Assembly: GCA_017554305.1 (NCBI GenBank)
Contig: JAFZIN010000028.1
Location: forward strand, 62,001 to 126,000
Source: Bacteroidales bacterium
GTDB taxonomy: Bacteria > Bacteroidota > Bacteroidia > Bacteroidales > UBA932
Length of the DNA stretch: 64,000 nucleotides
Direction: 5' to 3'
Shown here: one piece after another, positions 1 through 7,521 of the stretch
How positions within the stretch are numbered: the stretch's first letter is position 1
Layout: every line of letters starts with the position of its first letter
Notes under the pieces: model-generated
Seen by the model: only the letters and a program-made list of their open reading frames with translations
Told to the model about the DNA's origin: nothing
Database searches by the model: none
Program-made: the position numbers and the translations under genes

Positions 1-59
1 AGAGGTAGACATTATTGCAGTTAAGTAAGTTTACAAATAAACTATTTTTGTAATATGAG

Positions 60-89
60 AAAGAGCCCGGTGAAATACCGAGCTCTTTT
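60..89. terminator. Hairpin downstream of rho
   Basis: An 11-bp stem, 61-71 pairing with 77-87 around a 5-base loop and with one C-A mismatch, lies about 30 bases beyond the rho stop codon. T-rich sequence flanks both sides, so it could end transcripts from either direction. Transcription entering from left of the window cannot be judged. Confidence 0.6.
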
Positions 90-120
90 CTTATTGGCCT
101 TTAAATGAGCGGATTGCCGA

Positions 121-1977
121 TTACTTCAGGGCATCTCCGTTCATTGTAACGAGGAATTCCTCGTTGGTGGTGGTTTTCTCCAGGCGGGATTTCATGAACT
201 CCATAGCCTCAACGCTGTTCATATCTGAGAGGTAGTTCCTCAAGATCCATACACGGTTGAGAACCTCCTTGTTAACCAGCAGGTCATCTCTACGGGTAGA
301 ACTGAGGGTAACGTCAACTGCAGGGAATACTCTCTTGTTGGAGAGCTTTCTGTCTAACTGCAACTCCATGTTACCTGTACCCTTGAACTCCTCAAAGATA
401 ACGTCATCCATCTTGGAGCCGGTCTCTGTAAGAGCGGTTGCTATAATTGTAAGAGAACCACCGTTTTCTACGTTTCTGGCAGCACCAAAGAATCTCTTTG
501 GTTTGTGAAGTGCGTTGGCATCAACACCGCCGCTGAGCACCTTGCCGCTGGCAGGCTGAACTGTGTTGAATGCACGTGCAAGACGGGTGATGGAATCCAA
601 AAGGATAACCACATCATGGCCGCACTCAACAAGTCTCTTTGCCTTCTCAAGCACTATGCTTGCAACCTTTACGTGGCGGTCTGCAGGCTCGTCAAAGGTA
701 GATGCAACTACCTCAGCCTTAACGCTGCGGGCCATATCTGTAACCTCCTCAGGACGCTCGTCTATAAGAAGGACAATCAGATAAACCTCCGGGTGGTTGT
801 CTGCAATGGCGTTTGCTATCTCCTTAAGCAGCACGGTCTTACCGGTTTTAGGCTGAGCCACTATAAGACCTCTCTGTCCCTTACCTATAGGTGCGAACAT
901 ATCTACAACTCTGCAGGAGAGGTTGTTGTGTCCGTTGCCAAGAATGTTGAACTTCTCATCCGGGAAGAGCGGAGTAAGGAAGTCAAACGGTACTCTGTCT
1001 CTGATGAAGGCAGGATCTCTGCCGTTGATGGAATCTATCTTTACAAGCGGGAAGTATTTGTCACCCTCTCTTGGCGGCTTAATCTCTCCGTAAACGGTAT
1101 CTCCGGTCTTAAGAGCGTAAAGCTTTATCTGTGACTGTGATACGTAAATATCATCCGGTGAGTTCAGATAGTTGTAATCAGATGAACGGAGGAAACCGTA
1201 ACCGTCAGGCATAATTTCAAGCACTCCGTTTGCCTTTACAACTCCCTCAAACTCAATCTTTACAGGTTTTTCTCTCTCCTGGAACTCCTCCTGGTTTCTG
1301 CGCTGCTCCATCTGAGGACGCTCGTTCTGGCGCTGCTCAAACTGAGGACGCTGAGGGCGGTCATTCTGCTGAGGACGCTCACCCTGAGGTGCGTTCTGCT
1401 GAACAGGTCTCTGCATCTGCTGAGGAGCAGATGGTCTTGGCTGAGGCTGTGCAATGTTCTGTGGCTGAGGCTGTGGAACGCTCTGCTGCTGAGCCTGCTC
1501 TGCCTGAGCCTGCTGGGCTGCAATCTGGTTCTTGCCGGTTCCTTTAGGACGTCCCCTACGCTTTGCAGGCTGTGCTGCCTCCGCATTTGCAGGCTGAGGC
1601 TGTGGAACATTCTGCTGCTGAGCCTGCTCTGCCTGAGGCTGCTGGGCTGCGTTCTGTGTATTCTGTGCTGCAGGTGCGGCCTCTTCCTTTCTCTTTCTTC
1701 CCCTCTTCTTAGGCTCTGCAACCTCCGGGTTGCTCTTTTCAATGTTCTGATTCTCCGCTCTTTGCTCAACTACAGGATTAGAAACCTGTATGCGCTCTCT
1801 CTTTGGTCTCTTTGGACGCTGAATAGGCTGGTCTACAGACTGAATAGCCTGCTCATCCAAAATCTTGTAAATCAGATCTTCCTGTGAATAATTCTTAGCT
1901 TTGGAAATGTTCAGTTTCTCTGCAATTGCCAACAACTCGTCAAAGCTCTTAGATTTTAGTTCAATAATGTCAATCAT
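121..1977 (-). CDS. rho: Transcription termination factor Rho with long disordered insert
   Basis: Hexameric RNA-dependent ATPase that ends transcription. Residues 1-45 form the small N-terminal Rho domain. Residues about 50-240 are low-complexity Q/P/A/R-rich sequence holding two near-identical Q/A blocks and two AT-hook-like basic motifs (KKRGRKRK near 90, KRRGRPKG near 139). A cold-shock-type RNA-binding domain follows (about 245-320), then the RecA-like motor with Walker A QPKTGKT (375-381), DERPEEV and [11 protein letters not shown]. The 618 residues compare with about 420 in E. coli; the excess is the insert. Such inserts are typical of Bacteroidota Rho, and in Bacteroides thetaiotaomicron the region has been reported to drive condensate formation. 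The gene stands alone with its own promoter. The identification is secure; the role of the insert here is inference. Confidence 0.98.
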   Translation of the reverse strand: MIDIIELKSKSFDELLAIAEKLNISKAKNYSQEDLIYKILDEQAIQSVDQPIQRPKRPKRERIQVSNPVVEQRAENQNIEKSNPEVAEPKKRGRKRKEEAAPAAQNTQNAAQQPQAEQAQQQNVPQPQPANAEAAQPAKRRGRPKGTGKNQIAAQQAQAEQAQQQSVPQPQPQNIAQPQPRPSAPQQMQRPVQQNAPQGERPQQNDRPQRPQFEQRQNERPQMEQRRNQEEFQEREKPVKIEFEGVVKANGVLEIMPDGYGFLRSSDYNYLNSPDDIYVSQSQIKLYALKTGDTVYGEIKPPREGDKYFPLVKIDSINGRDPAFIRDRVPFDFLTPLFPDEKFNILGNGHNNLSCRVVDMFAPIGKGQRGLIVAQPKTGKTVLLKEIANAIADNHPEVYLIVLLIDERPEEVTDMARSVKAEVVASTFDEPADRHVKVASIVLEKAKRLVECGHDVVILLDSITRLARAFNTVQPASGKVLSGGVDANALHKPKRFFGAARNVENGGSLTIIATALTETGSKMDDVIFEEFKGTGNMELQLDRKLSNKRVFPAVDVTLSSTRRDDLLVNKEVLNRVWILRNYLSDMNSVEAMEFMKSRLEKTTTNEEFLVTMNGDALK

Positions 1978-2079
1978 AAAATATACTCCGATACACGGGT
2001 ATCAATTAGGTTATGTAAATAATTTAGTTTCTGGATTATTTGGGGATTACATCCGTACGATTTGCACGGATTGGTTATG

Positions 2080-2110
2080 CAAATATAATCTATTTTCCGT
2101 GAAAAGCAAA
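2080..2110 (-). promoter_or_regulatory. Bacteroidota-type promoter of rho
   Basis: Read on the minus strand, TTTG (2107-2110) is followed after 19 bases by TATATTTG (2080-2087), an exact match to the phylum's -33/-7 pattern. The leader of roughly 100 bases contains a hairpin ATCCGT/ACGGAT (2051-2071) and a second, GATAC/GTATC (1990-2003), directly beside the GGAG ribosome-binding sequence. Rho is autoregulated in several bacteria, so these hairpins could matter; that is inference. Confidence 0.75.
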
Positions 2111-2121
2111 CATGGACTTTA

Positions 2122-2186
2122 ATAAGGCGCTATAGCGCCCGGTGCGGAGCACCGTTGTGCCCCTAGAGGGGCTATGGGGTGACTAA
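2122..2186. repeat. GC-rich multi-hairpin intergenic element
   Basis: Three short perfect hairpins follow one another: GGCGC/GCGCC (2126-2139), CGGTGC/GCACCG (about 2139-2153) and GCCCC/GGGGC (about 2159-2172). They end in GGTGACTAAG, which is also present in the palindromic element at 16185-16310. It looks like a non-coding structured repeat rather than a gene. The relation to the second locus rests on a ten-base identity only. Confidence 0.45.
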
Positions 2187-2198
2187 GATAAAAAGTAT

Positions 2199-2229
2199 CA
2201 AAAAAAATAAAGGGGAGAACCCCTTTATT
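2199..2229 (-). terminator. Intrinsic terminator containing the pepD stop codon
   Basis: A perfect 10-bp stem (2206-2215 with 2220-2229, four-base loop) is followed on the minus strand by a run of T. The TAA stop of pepD (2225-2227) lies inside the stem, so translation reaching the stop would cover the upstream arm of the hairpin. Confidence 0.85.
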
Positions 2230-3661
2230 TTATTGATACGACAATCTCTTCAAGGAACTTTGTGAAGCGCTCCAATGACTTGAGATCCAGCTTCTCACCC
2301 GGTGCGTGAACGCCTCTGAGTGTTGGGCCGAATGAGATCATATCCATCTCTGGGAACTTAAGTGAGAAGAGGCCGCACTCCAAACCTGCAGGAGTTACAA
2401 TAACTCTTGCATCCTCCTTAAAGAGACGTTTGTAAGTCTTCTTGCAAACATCAAGGATTGGGGAGTTGAGGTTTGGAATCCAACCAGGGTATTCTCCTGA
2501 ATGAACCACCTTTGCACCGGCAAGAGCCCAGCAGGCCTCCATCTGCTGTGCCATCCAGCGCCTCTCGCTTACAACTGCACTTCTCTGGCTTGAGCCAATC
2601 ACAATCTTGTTGCCCGGACGCATCTTAATTGATGCAAAGTTTGTGGAGATTTCTATGAGTCCCTTAATGGAATCACTAATCTTGTAAGAGCCGTGAGGTG
2701 AGGCAACTCCGGCAAAAATCAAAGAGGCTGCGGTGTTCTCATCTATTGCCCCCTTTGTCCAGGTTACCGGAACAAGTTCCATATCTACGTTAGGGTCTGA
2801 GAGTGAGAACTCAGAACGTACATATCCTCTTATCTCCTCAAAAATCTCAAATACAGAGCCCTTTGCGCTCTTAGGGAATCCAAAGAGGGCGTGAGCGTCT
2901 CTTGGAATGGCGTTACGTTTGTTACCGCCCTCAATCTCATAGAGTTCAATGCGGTGCTTATCCAGAACCTTGTATAAGAATCTGAGCAGCTGCTGGTTGG
3001 CGTTAACTCTGTTCTTGTTTATATCATCTCCGCTGTGACCTCCCATACTTCCGAATACTCTTACTTTATACTTAAGGTACTCTTTGGTTTGAGGTACGCG
3101 TTTGTATTTGAATACGGCTGTGGTATCTATACCGCCGTTACAGCCAATGCAGAGTTCTCCCTCATCCTCGGAATCAAGATTAAGAAGAATGTTACCGGTA
3201 ACAAATCCCGGCTTAAGCGCCTCAGCTCCGTCCAAACCTGTCTCCTCAGAAACTGTAAAGAGAGCCTCAACTCTTCCTGTCTTAATTGTAGGATCCGTAA
3301 CCACAGCAAGTTGCGCAGCCATACCAATTCCGCAGTCTGCACCCAGCGTGGTATCTTTTGAAATGAGCCAGCCGTCCTCCTCTGTGTAAGGGATTGGATC
3401 TTTGGAAAAATCATGCTCAACTCCCGGATTCTTCTCACAAACCATATCTGAATGGCTCTGGAGAATAACGGTAGGAACCTTCTCCTTGCCCTTATCTGCC
3501 TCTTTGATAATGACTACGTTACCAATCTCGTCTCTCTTTGCTTTAAGGTTGTGCTTCTTGGCAAAAGCCAAAAGCCACTCTATAATTTTCTCCTCGTGAC
3601 CACTCTCTCTGGGAACAGTGGTAATCTCCTTGAAAATTTCAAGAATGTCTTTGCTGTTCAT
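2225..3661 (-). CDS. pepD: Aminoacyl-histidine dipeptidase (M20C family)
   Basis: Cytosolic zinc dipeptidase that splits Xaa-His and related dipeptides. Visible M20 features are HSDMVCEKN (H70, D72) for the first metal, the bridging aspartate in LGADCG (D109), the catalytic pair in SEETGLDG (E139-E140), the dimerisation-domain HSGDD motif and a C-terminal HAPGE metal histidine. The 478 residues are normal for the family. The gene begins 24 bases downstream of the dnaA stop-side boundary in transcription order, so it may be partly co-transcribed with dnaA, and it ends in its own terminator. Nothing looks broken. Substrate range is inferred from the family. Confidence 0.95.
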   Translation of the reverse strand: MNSKDILEIFKEITTVPRESGHEEKIIEWLLAFAKKHNLKAKRDEIGNVVIIKEADKGKEKVPTVILQSHSDMVCEKNPGVEHDFSKDPIPYTEEDGWLISKDTTLGADCGIGMAAQLAVVTDPTIKTGRVEALFTVSEETGLDGAEALKPGFVTGNILLNLDSEDEGELCIGCNGGIDTTAVFKYKRVPQTKEYLKYKVRVFGSMGGHSGDDINKNRVNANQQLLRFLYKVLDKHRIELYEIEGGNKRNAIPRDAHALFGFPKSAKGSVFEIFEEIRGYVRSEFSLSDPNVDMELVPVTWTKGAIDENTAASLIFAGVASPHGSYKISDSIKGLIEISTNFASIKMRPGNKIVIGSSQRSAVVSERRWMAQQMEACWALAGAKVVHSGEYPGWIPNLNSPILDVCKKTYKRLFKEDARVIVTPAGLECGLFSLKFPEMDMISFGPTLRGVHAPGEKLDLKSLERFTKFLEEIVVSIK

Positions 3662-3685
3662 AATACTATATTTTTAAGTTGAATA

Positions 3686-5095
3686 CTAACTATTGCTCTT
3701 GAGTTGACGCTCAAGATCTGCCACATAGTGACGGATATTTCTGTCCGTATCTATAAGATCAGATACGGTATTGCAGGCGTGAAGAACGGTTGCGTGATCT
3801 TTTCCGCCCATCTGACTTCCTATGGATGCAAGAGAGGTCTTGGTCAGATTTCTTACAAGGTACATAGTAATCTGACGTGCCTGAACAATCTCTCTCTTTC
3901 TTGTCTTTGAGACAATTAACTCCGGAGTAATCTTAAAGTAGTCACAGACGGTATTGCGGATTTTCTCAAGAGAAATCTCAGAAGAATCTATGTTGATTAT
4001 CTGCTGAGTTACCTTCTTTGCAAGTTCCAGGGTTATATCCTCATTGCTGAGTGTTGCGTGAGCCACCAGAGAGAGTATTGTTCCCTCAAGTTCACGGACG
4101 CTGCCTGTAACCCTATTTGCCAGATACTCAACAACTTCCTGCTTAAGAACTATACCCTCGTTCTCACTCTTTGCCTTGAATATCTTAAGTCTTGTTTCAT
4201 AATCCGGAGGCAGGAGCTCGGCAGACAGTCCCCATTTGAACCTCTGCAGCACTCTCTGTTCAAAGCCCTGCAGATTGGCTGGCGGACAATCGGATGTAAG
4301 GATTATCTGCTTTCCAGCCTGGTGCAGATAGTTGAAGATATGGAAGAATACATTCTGAGTACCACTGCTGGTAATCTCCTGTACATCATCTATAATCAAA
4401 ACATCTATCTGTTGATAGAAGTGCAGAAAATCCGGTATCTTATTACCTACATAGGCATTCTGGAACTGCGTCTTAAAGGTATTTGCACTAACATACAAGA
4501 CAATCTTATCCGGTAACCTTTCTTTAACTCTCAATCCTATGGCCTGTGACAGATGGGTTTTGCCCAGCCCCGAACCTCCGTATATGAACAATGGGTTGAA
4601 TGGATTTCCTCCCGGAGTCTTTGCTACGGTCTCACCGGCACTTCTTGCAAGACGATTGCAAGCACCCTCAATAAAATTGTCAAAGGTGTAACGAGGATTA
4701 AGATTTGACTCAATATAGAGTTGCTGAATTCCCGGAATTACAAAAGGATTCATCTTCTCCTTTTCATCCCATGGAATGGCAATACCTCTGTTTCTAAGTT
4801 GAATCTCGGGCTGGTGACGATATGATACCGTGGAGTTGAGAACTTTAACTTTGTACAATAGTTTTACGTTCTCTCCAATTACCCTCTTAAGAGTCTTTGC
4901 CAGGATATCATTCAACTGGCTCTCTTCCAACTGGCGGTAGTATGCATCTGAAGGAACTTCTATTGTAAGATTGGAATCTACCAAAGAAACGGGTTTTACC
5001 GGCAGGAACCATGTCTTAAAGACTGAATCCGGAACAACGTTCCTGATTATCTTAAGGCACTCACCCCAAACCTCTATGTAGTTTCTCTCCTTCAT
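3686..5095 (-). CDS. dnaA: Chromosomal replication initiator DnaA
   Basis: AAA+ protein that binds the origin and opens it. It has an N-terminal DnaB/partner-binding domain (1-85), a short linker, an ATPase core with Walker A GGSGLGKTH and Walker B LIIDDVQE, and a C-terminal DNA-binding domain with the signature GGKDHATVLHAC. The 469 residues are normal. It lies between pepD and an AT-rich 204-bp gap and is not next to dnaN, so it is not in the classical dnaA-dnaN arrangement. I found no TTATNCACA boxes around it, so the origin is probably elsewhere. Confidence 0.98.
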   Translation of the reverse strand: MKERNYIEVWGECLKIIRNVVPDSVFKTWFLPVKPVSLVDSNLTIEVPSDAYYRQLEESQLNDILAKTLKRVIGENVKLLYKVKVLNSTVSYRHQPEIQLRNRGIAIPWDEKEKMNPFVIPGIQQLYIESNLNPRYTFDNFIEGACNRLARSAGETVAKTPGGNPFNPLFIYGGSGLGKTHLSQAIGLRVKERLPDKIVLYVSANTFKTQFQNAYVGNKIPDFLHFYQQIDVLIIDDVQEITSSGTQNVFFHIFNYLHQAGKQIILTSDCPPANLQGFEQRVLQRFKWGLSAELLPPDYETRLKIFKAKSENEGIVLKQEVVEYLANRVTGSVRELEGTILSLVAHATLSNEDITLELAKKVTQQIINIDSSEISLEKIRNTVCDYFKITPELIVSKTRKREIVQARQITMYLVRNLTKTSLASIGSQMGGKDHATVLHACNTVSDLIDTDRNIRHYVADLERQLKSNS

Positions 5096-5299
5096 TAAAC
5101 TTTGATGTTACCAGAAAAAAAAAGCGCCGTTGTTTTGGCAGAACAAAAATGGTTAAAAAAAAGTTATAAAAAAAAATCGTCTGCTATTGTTTTTTTCAGA
5201 ATAAATATAAGAGCCTTATAAATCAACAAGAAAAAATTTACCCATTTGTAATGGTGTCATTTTGGGTTATTTGCAGGAATATTCTTTATAACTATCTAA
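5096..5299. other. AT-rich gap upstream of dnaA
   Basis: This 204-bp stretch is strongly AT-rich, with several A or T runs of 7-9 bases. It presumably carries the dnaA promoter, but I see no full TAnnTTTG box on the minus strand. I found no DnaA boxes, no iteron-like repeats and no small reading frame with a convincing start. Confidence 0.5.
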
Positions 5300-6211
5300 T
5301 CAGAAAACCTTTACTCTTATGTATTTTTTTGGATTTTCTTTAATCTTTTTAACAAGATCTTCAATTTCCACCACCAAACTGTCCAAAGAGTTGTGCAAAG
5401 CGTCCGTTGAGATGAGTTTTCCGGTGGTTGATTGAGGTGACTGTATCTTCTCCAAAAGCGAGTTGAGTTCATCCACTGTCTTACTGAGTTTTACGGTGGA
5501 GAGCTCCTCTGATGTCTTGTTTAAGTTGTTGAGTGTCTTATGGAAATCACCGTTAGGAGAGGATAGTGAATCTGTTAAAGCGTTGATATTCTTAAGTGAA
5601 GCGGAGAGGTTCGGAGTCATCTCGTTCAAAGAACCGGTCAGTTTCTGAACATTTGCCAAAGAGCCGTTCAGACGGTGCAATGAGGAGTGCAGATCTGCCC
5701 TGGCAGCGGAATCAAGTGTTTGATTTATAGCAGATAAAGTCTTCTCCAACTCCTCCATTACCTCACCCAGTTTGTTCTTTAAAGGACTGGCGTAGCCGTA
5801 AAGAATGCTTATCATATCCGGAACGGTAGCTCCAACCAGGGTATCTCCCCTTTTAAGCATAGTCTTGCTCTCTCCCAGTACAATGCGTAAAGATTTACCG
5901 CCCAATATACTAGAACTGTATGCCTCCGTTCTGGAGTCTGCTGGGAGCTTGTAATCCTTTCTAATACTGATACTTATGATAAAACGGTCCTTCTCTGCGT
6001 TATATTTTATCCTGTCAATTGCACCTACTTTCAAACCCTTGATGTATACCGGAGAGGTGGGCGTAATTCCGTCTACTTCACTCAGATAGGTGTAGAAAGT
6101 ATTGCTGCTTTTGAACATATCATGACCCTTAAGATAGTTTACGGCAAAGAATATGGCCGCCAGAATAAGGATCAGAAAAAGACCTACTTTTTGACTGTTG
6201 CTTATCTTCAT
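5300..6211 (-). CDS. MlaD/MCE-family lipid-transport protein
   Basis: A single membrane-anchor segment (about residues 9-26) is followed by an MCE domain (about 35-115; the conserved PVYIKGLKVG stretch is visible). A long, probably helical and coiled-coil tail (about 150-300) is rich in L, N and S. MCE proteins form hexameric rings that carry phospholipids across the envelope together with an ABC permease and ATPase. No MlaE or MlaF partner lies nearby. The gene follows the amidase on the same strand by 18 bases, so the two are likely co-transcribed. The 303 residues are typical of stand-alone Bacteroidota MlaD-like proteins. Transport of phospholipid is inferred from the family. Confidence 0.9.
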   Translation of the reverse strand: MKISNSQKVGLFLILILAAIFFAVNYLKGHDMFKSSNTFYTYLSEVDGITPTSPVYIKGLKVGAIDRIKYNAEKDRFIISISIRKDYKLPADSRTEAYSSSILGGKSLRIVLGESKTMLKRGDTLVGATVPDMISILYGYASPLKNKLGEVMEELEKTLSAINQTLDSAARADLHSSLHRLNGSLANVQKLTGSLNEMTPNLSASLKNINALTDSLSSPNGDFHKTLNNLNKTSEELSTVKLSKTVDELNSLLEKIQSPQSTTGKLISTDALHNSLDSLVVEIEDLVKKIKENPKKYIRVKVF

Positions 6212-6229
6212 AATCTGTTGTTTTCCAAG

Positions 6230-7438
6230 TTATTTACTATATATCACCCCTTCTCTCACCACTATTACAAAGGCTCCCTTGAAGCTCTTTCTCACTTTTG
6301 GAAGATCCTTTGCTGCCGCCTCTCTGTTTTTATAGTTTCCCAAATAGTATTTGTATCTGCCGTCCTGATAGATAAAACGGGCGTCACGCCTTCCTTTAAG
6401 ATCCGGAGCGTTGGATGCAAGTTTCTTGTTTACAGCCATTATCTGAATGGCGTAAAATTTATCCACCTGTTCAATTTTATCCTTCTCCCGCGGCTCAGGA
6501 TTTTGCTGAGGTTTAACCTCAGGCTCTTTGGTTTTAACCTCCGGCTCCTGGTTTGGCTTTACCTCCTGCTCTTTAACCTTTGGCATCTGCTCTATGTCCT
6601 TAGGCTCGTTATTTGGTTCCGCCGGACCATTATCCAGGGTGTTACGGCTCTCGTAATCATCCTTGTACCTGGTAAAGGCATCTGCCAGACGGCGGGCTAT
6701 CTTCCTCTGCCCCTCCTCTGTAACCAGTATCTTAAGGTCATCCAGGTTGGAGAGGAATCCTATCTCTGTAAGTACAGACGGCATTGTAGTTCTCCAGAGA
6801 ACCAGAAAGCCGGCCTGCTTAACTCCCCTGCCGTGCTTTACCGGGCCCTTTGCGTACTCATCCTGAATGAACTTTGCAAACTTTATACTCTGCTCTGAAT
6901 AAGCGTTTTGCAAAAGGGAGAATATGATGTAAGATTCCGGAGAATCCGGGTTGAAGCCCTCATACTTGGTGCTGTAATCATCCTCCATCTTAATTACGGC
7001 GTTCTCCCTCTTTGAGACCTCAAAGTTGCGGTCACTTACGTGAGTTCCCATTGTAAAGGTCTCACTTCCACGGGGTACCGGTGACGGGTTGGCGTTTACG
7101 TGAACGGATATAAAGAGGTCTGCCTTGTTGCGGTTGGCAATATCTGCCCTCTCCGCCAGAGGAATAAAGACATCTTTCTTTCTGGTATAGACCACTTTAA
7201 CATCTGGGTGCTCATCTTCAATCATCTTTCCCAGCTTAAGGACTACAGAGAGGACTATGTTCTTCTCACTGTATTTCTTGTCTTTGCTCAGGCAGCCGCT
7301 GTCTCTTCCTCCGTGGCCGGCGTCAAGCACAAGACACTTCAGCCCCCCCTCTGTTTGAGAGTAGCCATCTATCGGGAGAAAGATGAAGAGTGCTGCAATT
7401 ATGCACATTAATCCGTGGCGGGTAAAATGATTGGCCAT
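6230..7438 (-). CDS. N-acetylmuramoyl-L-alanine amidase with C-terminal SPOR-like domain
   Basis: Periplasmic zinc amidase that cuts the stem peptide from murein. There is a signal peptide (1-27), then an Amidase_3 domain with VLDAGHGGRDSG, SVHVNAN and the catalytic glutamate in VLTEIGFLSN. A K/E/P/Q-rich linker follows (about 265-325), and the last ~75 residues resemble a SPOR-type peptidoglycan-binding domain. The likely role is cell separation or wall remodelling. It diverges from the LptD-like gene across 83 bp and leads the MlaD-like gene. The linker contains short repeats built on EVKP. Function is well supported; the SPOR call is moderate. Confidence 0.93.
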   Translation of the reverse strand: MANHFTRHGLMCIIAALFIFLPIDGYSQTEGGLKCLVLDAGHGGRDSGCLSKDKKYSEKNIVLSVVLKLGKMIEDEHPDVKVVYTRKKDVFIPLAERADIANRNKADLFISVHVNANPSPVPRGSETFTMGTHVSDRNFEVSKRENAVIKMEDDYSTKYEGFNPDSPESYIIFSLLQNAYSEQSIKFAKFIQDEYAKGPVKHGRGVKQAGFLVLWRTTMPSVLTEIGFLSNLDDLKILVTEEGQRKIARRLADAFTRYKDDYESRNTLDNGPAEPNNEPKDIEQMPKVKEQEVKPNQEPEVKTKEPEVKPQQNPEPREKDKIEQVDKFYAIQIMAVNKKLASNAPDLKGRRDARFIYQDGRYKYYLGNYKNREAAAKDLPKVRKSFKGAFVIVVREGVIYSK

Positions 7439-7467
7439 CTTAGGTACGTTAATTGCTTAAATTGTGC

Positions 7468-7493
7468 TACATTTGCCAGTGCTGACAAAATTA
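7468..7493. promoter_or_regulatory. Back-to-back -7 boxes for amidase and LptD-like genes
   Basis: TACATTTG at 7468-7475 faces the LptD-like gene and TAATTTTG (minus strand, 7486-7493) faces the amidase. Both match TAnnTTTG. Neither has a clear TTTG at the expected distance, so both are only putative. The 83-bp gap must hold both promoters. Confidence 0.45.
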
Positions 7494-7521
7494 CAAATAA
7501 AAGCGGAAAAAAGTGCATCTG

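Noticed and set aside
505-1134. A 209-codon open frame on the plus strand opposite rho
   Set aside because: Rho is certain on the other strand, and the frame has cysteine-rich, low-quality composition with no family match; it is an antisense shadow.
1230-1769. Long frames on both strands over the rho insert
   Set aside because: They arise from the Q/A/P-rich repetitive coding sequence and have Ser/Arg/Leu-biased translations.
5096-5299. Replication origin next to dnaA
   Set aside because: The gap is AT-rich, but no TTATNCACA-like box cluster, dnaN or recF is nearby.
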